Shown one piece after another: positions 6,843-8,819 of a stretch of 8,819 bases of DNA. This DNA is from an uncultured bacterium (GTDB lineage: Bacteria; Patescibacteriota; Minisyncoccia; Phycocordibacterales; PALSA-1337). The DNA is taken from assembly GCA_903905325.1 (NCBI GenBank), contig CAIVGA010000053.1, positions 1 to 8,819 of the forward strand, given 5' to 3'. Each line of letters starts with the position of its first letter. The first letter of the stretch is position 1. Below the pieces are notes generated by a model. The model searched no databases and was not told where the DNA came from. It saw only the letters and a program-made list of their open reading frames with translations. The position numbers and the translations under genes were made by a program.

Positions 6843-6911
6843 TTTTTGAACACACTATTTGAGGACTTATTTTAGCCTCGTTTTACCTTATTCACCTATC
6901 AAAGACCGAAC

Positions 6912-6930
6912 AATGAAGCTATACTTCATT
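6912..6930. repeat. Perfect inverted repeat at the predicted 5' end of the exported-protein mRNA
   Basis: Seven-base arms AATGAAG (6912-6918) and CTTCATT (6924-6930) around loop CTATA. On the minus strand it begins just where transcription from the TTGACA promoter should start (near 6930), so it would form a 5'-terminal stem-loop in a leader of about 100 bases. It could equally be a repressor site. Confidence 0.55.
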
Positions 6931-6933
6931 AAT

Positions 6934-6961
6934 TTGACCCTATCACACAATATGATATGTG
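6934..6961 (+). promoter_or_regulatory. Candidate alr promoter overlapping the divergent promoter
   Basis: On the plus strand TTGACC (6934-6939) is followed after 16 bases by TATGTG (6956-6961), preceded by TGA as an extended -10. The -10 matches three of six. Its -35 overlaps the -10 of the minus-strand promoter and the reverse also holds, so both could not be occupied at once. A start near 6968 would give alr a leader of about 70 bases. TATGAT at 6951-6956 is a better hexamer but lacks a -35 at the right distance. Confidence 0.3.
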
Positions 6962-6965
6962 TCAA
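6937..6965 (-). promoter_or_regulatory. Promoter of the exported-protein gene
   Basis: On the minus strand: consensus -35 TTGACA (6965-6960), 17-base spacer ending in TGA, then -10 TAGGGT (6942-6937). The -35 is perfect, the -10 matches only three of six, and the TGn extension compensates. The spacer holds an imperfect ACACA/TGTGT palindrome. Predicted start is near 6930, about 100 bases before the ATG. Confidence 0.55.
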
Positions 6966-7037
6966 CACTCACGCAAATATGTCACGCACATACCCAAACG
7001 GCTGGACTTACACCAAATAGAAGCCTAAAATGAGTTC

Positions 7038-8327
7038 ATGATCAAAAGCCTTATAAATAGGCTATTCAGTCGACATTCTTCTTATGAGCCACTTATTGAC
7101 GTGGAAATATCGGCTAGTCACCTCATCAACAACCTCAACGAGTTTAGAAAACTTGCCCCACAAGACGGTATTGCACCTGTATTAAAAAGTAATGCCTACG
7201 GTCATGGTCTTGTAGAAGTAGCTAGGATTCTTGAAAAAGAGAACAAAAGAAGAAGTGCTGAAGGAAAAGCATATATTCCATTCTTTGTCGTAGATTCTTT
7301 CTTTGAAGCTATGGTTCTACGCTCACATGGTATAAAAACCCATATTCTAATTATTGGATATACTCGACCGGAGACCATTATCAAAACTTCTGGATGCAAT
7401 ACTTCATATACTGTGACGAACATGAGTATGTTGCGTGAGTTATGTAAAAGAGAAGATCCAACATGGAATTTTCATGAAGGAAAACTAAGTTGGAGTAATA
7501 GAATAAAACTTTCACTTCCTTTAATTTCATCGAGGCACAATCGTCTCATTCATTTGAAAATTGATACCGGCATGCACCGTCAAGGAATTATGCCGAGCGA
7601 AATACCAGAAGCTATCGAACTTATCAAAAGGACACCTTATATTATCTTGGAAGGTATCTGCTCTCATTTGAGTGATGCTGACAATATAGACGAAACATTC
7701 ACTGAGAGTCAAATAAATGTTTGGAATAATTTGGTGAAACAATTCAAGATAACCTTCCCTGCTTTAAAATATTATCATTTTAGTAATACCGATGGACATC
7801 GTCTTTCAAAAGATATTGATGCCAATGTATCACGACTTGGTATCGGGTTATACGGATTGTCAGGAGACGGTTCTACAGTAGATCATTTAAATCTCAAACC
7901 TGTATTGTCAATGAAAACTATAATCACAGGAGTGAAACAGTTAACACGTGGTGGACATGTAGGTTATAGCAGAACATTTATGGCTTCCAAAGACATGGTT
8001 ATTGCTACAATACCGGTTGGCTACTTTGAAGGGTTAGATCGCAGACTTTCTAACTGTGGAGTCGTTTTGGTAGATAATAAACCTTGTCATATTATTGGGC
8101 GTATTAGCATGAATATCGCGGTTATAGATATAACTGCAGTCTCACACGAACTCATTTTGAAACATGGGCCACTTTCAAAAATACGTGTTGGTGATGAAGT
8201 TCTTATTATAAGCAATCGAACGCGAGATCCAAATTCTGTTAGTTCATTCGCGAAGCTTTGTGACACAATCACTTACGATATTGTATGTAAAATACCCGCT
8301 CAACTAAAAAGGACGGTGGTGGAGTAA
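7038..8327 (+). CDS. alr: Alanine racemase, PLP-dependent
   Basis: Interconverts L- and D-alanine in the cytoplasm, supplying D-alanine for peptidoglycan. Fold-type III barrel at the N-terminus: the PLP lysine is K50 in VLKSNAYGHG. HLKIDTGMHR at 172-181 gives K174 and R181 at the positions of B. stearothermophilus K129 and R136. VSRLGIGLYG carries R266, equivalent to the arginine contacting the pyridine nitrogen. The C-terminal beta domain has catalytic Y310 in VGYSRTF and the GRISMN motif. At 429 residues it is longer than the usual 360-390. There is an N-terminal basic extension of about 11 residues and an insertion of about 34 between K50 and K174, probably near residues 139-170 (contains KREDPTWNFHEGKLSW). 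The ATG at 7038 overlaps the stop of a three-codon frame (ATG AGT TCA TGA, 7030-7041) and lacks a good Shine-Dalgarno. It is transcribed alone, divergent from the exported-protein gene. Confidence 0.95.
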   Translation: MIKSLINRLFSRHSSYEPLIDVEISASHLINNLNEFRKLAPQDGIAPVLKSNAYGHGLVEVARILEKENKRRSAEGKAYIPFFVVDSFFEAMVLRSHGIKTHILIIGYTRPETIIKTSGCNTSYTVTNMSMLRELCKREDPTWNFHEGKLSWSNRIKLSLPLISSRHNRLIHLKIDTGMHRQGIMPSEIPEAIELIKRTPYIILEGICSHLSDADNIDETFTESQINVWNNLVKQFKITFPALKYYHFSNTDGHRLSKDIDANVSRLGIGLYGLSGDGSTVDHLNLKPVLSMKTIITGVKQLTRGGHVGYSRTFMASKDMVIATIPVGYFEGLDRRLSNCGVVLVDNKPCHIIGRISMNIAVIDITAVSHELILKHGPLSKIRVGDEVLIISNRTRDPNSVSSFAKLCDTITYDIVCKIPAQLKRTVVE

Positions 8328-8349
8328 AAATGGAATAGTGGAGAAAAAC

Positions 8350-8381
8350 AAAAAAACCGCCACAATGAAATTTGACGGCGG
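8350..8381 (-). terminator. Terminator of tRNA-Tyr, probably shared with alr
   Basis: Arms CCGCC (8357-8361) and GGCGG (8377-8381) with a 15-base loop. On the minus strand the stem is followed by seven T's (8356-8350) and then GTTTTT, a good terminator for the tRNA. On the plus strand ACTTTTG follows, a weaker ending for alr, whose stop is about 30 bases upstream. Confidence 0.7.
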
Positions 8382-8405
8382 ACTTTTGTGTGTAAAATTC
8401 TCGTG

Positions 8406-8488
8406 TGCGCCGAGAGGGACTCGAACCCCCGATGCCCAATGGGCCGCGGATTTACAGTCCGCTGGAATAGCCGCTATCCGATCGGCGC
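8406..8488 (-). tRNA. tRNA-Tyr (anticodon GTA)
   Basis: Class II tRNA on the minus strand. Acceptor GCGCCGA pairs with TCGGCGC, with discriminator A at 8406. The anticodon stem GCGGA/TCCGC encloses loop CTGTAAA with anticodon GTA. A long variable arm (GCCCATTGGGC) and T loop TTCGAGT follow. Length is 83 bases without CCA. The genome continues CAC after the discriminator, so CCA must be added by a nucleotidyltransferase, unlike tRNA-Trp in this window. Confidence 0.95.
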
Positions 8489-8507
8489 AAATATTTGCTC
8501 CTGTACG

Positions 8508-8535
8508 AGTTTATCATCTTTTTGATTTCTAACAA
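8508..8535 (-). promoter_or_regulatory. Promoter of tRNA-Tyr
   Basis: On the minus strand TTGTTA (8535-8530), a 16-base spacer ending in TGA, and TAAACT (8513-8508) as extended -10. Each hexamer matches four of six consensus bases. The start would fall near 8501, about 13 bases before the mature tRNA end. It lies directly below the stop of the ORF6N-like frame. Confidence 0.5.
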
Positions 8536-8546
8536 GAGAGTATATG

Positions 8547-8819
8547 TTAATTCTCAAATTTTTCAATTGTGACGAATCTTCGGAGGAATACATGAATGGC
8601 GTTGAGGCCTTCTTCTGTGAAGACAATTGGTGGCCGTATTCTTCCGCCTTTATGGTGTGTTCTTTCTAAAATCTTCGATGTCACAACTTGTGACATCGAA
8701 GATTTGATACTGCTATACTCCTCCTTAGTGAGTCTAAACACGGAATCATCTGGCAAATTAGGAGTTAATGGTAATTTAAGCAGTCTGAAATGACGATTCT
8801 GTGTTAGCCTGTATTGGTA
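8547..8819 (-). CDS. ORF6N-like DNA-binding domain protein, 5' part outside the window, possibly degraded
   Basis: The frame is open from the right edge (8819) to a TAA at 8547-8549, giving 90 residues with the start outside the window. An in-frame TTG at 8756 would give 69 residues but has no ribosome site. Residues 22-71 of the visible part match the ORF6N pattern: LPDDSVFRLTKEEY, then SQVVTS, then GGRIRPPIVFTEEG. The family usually has FPEDFMFQLTKEE..., SQ..TS, GGRRY.PY.FTE.G. ORF6N domains are phage- and plasmid-associated, probably DNA-binding, often in antirepressor-like proteins. Two things are odd. The stretch between LTKEE and GG is about ten residues longer than I recall for the family and contains a perfect DNA palindrome. 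The C-terminus also stops soon after FTEEG, without the usual following helix region. It may be a decayed remnant. The family call is from memory of motifs. Confidence 0.5.
   Translation of the reverse strand, partial: YQYRLTQNRHFRLLKLPLTPNLPDDSVFRLTKEEYSSIKSSMSQVVTSKILERTHHKGGRIRPPIVFTEEGLNAIHVFLRRFVTIEKFEN
8669..8705. repeat. Perfect 18-bp-arm palindrome inside the ORF6N-like frame
   Basis: Left arm 8669-8686 (AAATCTTCGATGTCACAA) and its exact reverse complement at 8688-8705 flank one central base (C at 8687). It is read through in frame on the minus strand, encoding about KSSMSQVVTSKI. A T-run does not follow the stem, so it is not a terminator. It could be an operator, a palindromic mobile element or a cruciform/RNA hairpin. 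Confidence 0.9.

Noticed and set aside
7030..7041. Three-codon frame ATG AGT TCA TGA overlapping the alr start as an attenuator-type leader peptide
   Set aside because: It is too short to carry a regulatory codon run and no alternative hairpins were seen; it is mentioned only in the alr entry.
8338..8532. Plus-strand 64-codon frame after alr
   Set aside because: It is the reverse complement of the tRNA-Tyr gene and its terminator; its CAPRGTRTPD-like translation is a well-known artefact of tRNA genes.
1..8819. CRISPR array, insertion sequence or rRNA
   Set aside because: No regularly spaced repeats, transposase motifs or rRNA signatures were found on either strand.

Overview
The window looks like a piece of a small, AT-rich bacterial chromosome, most likely from the Candidate Phyla Radiation (Patescibacteria, Parcubacteria-like). 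This is an inference. It rests on the low GC of most genes (32-33% in two 60-base lines I counted), short intergenic gaps, a soluble TraD/VirD4-like ATPase of the kind common in that group, small orphan membrane and helical proteins, and start codons mostly without Shine-Dalgarno sequences. I could not run a database search.

Layout, reading the minus strand from high to low coordinates. Positions 4940-1 hold a compact gene block: a 925-aa TraD/VirD4-type ATPase, a 422-aa helix-rich protein of unknown function, a 96-aa helical protein, and the first 188 residues of the RarA/MgsA recombination ATPase, cut by the window edge. Gaps are 1-21 bases, and a clear extended -10 promoter lies just upstream of the block. 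Upstream of it, also on the minus strand, are a 109-aa four-helix membrane protein whose ATG directly follows the CCA of a tRNA-Trp gene, then a strong terminator, then rpmG (ribosomal protein L33).

Positions 5775-6830 (minus) encode a 351-aa exported protein I do not recognise. It differs from its neighbours: visibly higher GC, a strong Shine-Dalgarno, its own intrinsic terminator and its own promoter with a hairpin at the predicted transcript start. Across a 207-base gap, alr (alanine racemase, D-alanine for peptidoglycan) runs on the plus strand. The promoter of the exported protein and a weaker candidate promoter for alr overlap face to face on one imperfect palindrome. After alr come a shared terminator hairpin, a tRNA-Tyr gene (minus) with a recognisable promoter, and at the right edge a partial minus-strand ORF resembling an ORF6N-type DNA-binding domain. 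That ORF contains a perfect 18-bp-arm palindrome.

The housekeeping genes (rpmG, alr, rarA, tRNA-Trp, tRNA-Tyr) are ordinary. The accessory signals are the ATPase/helical-protein block, the GC-rich exported gene, and the palindrome-bearing ORF6N-like fragment. No CRISPR array, insertion sequence or rRNA was seen. No stretch of more than 300 bases lacks a gene.
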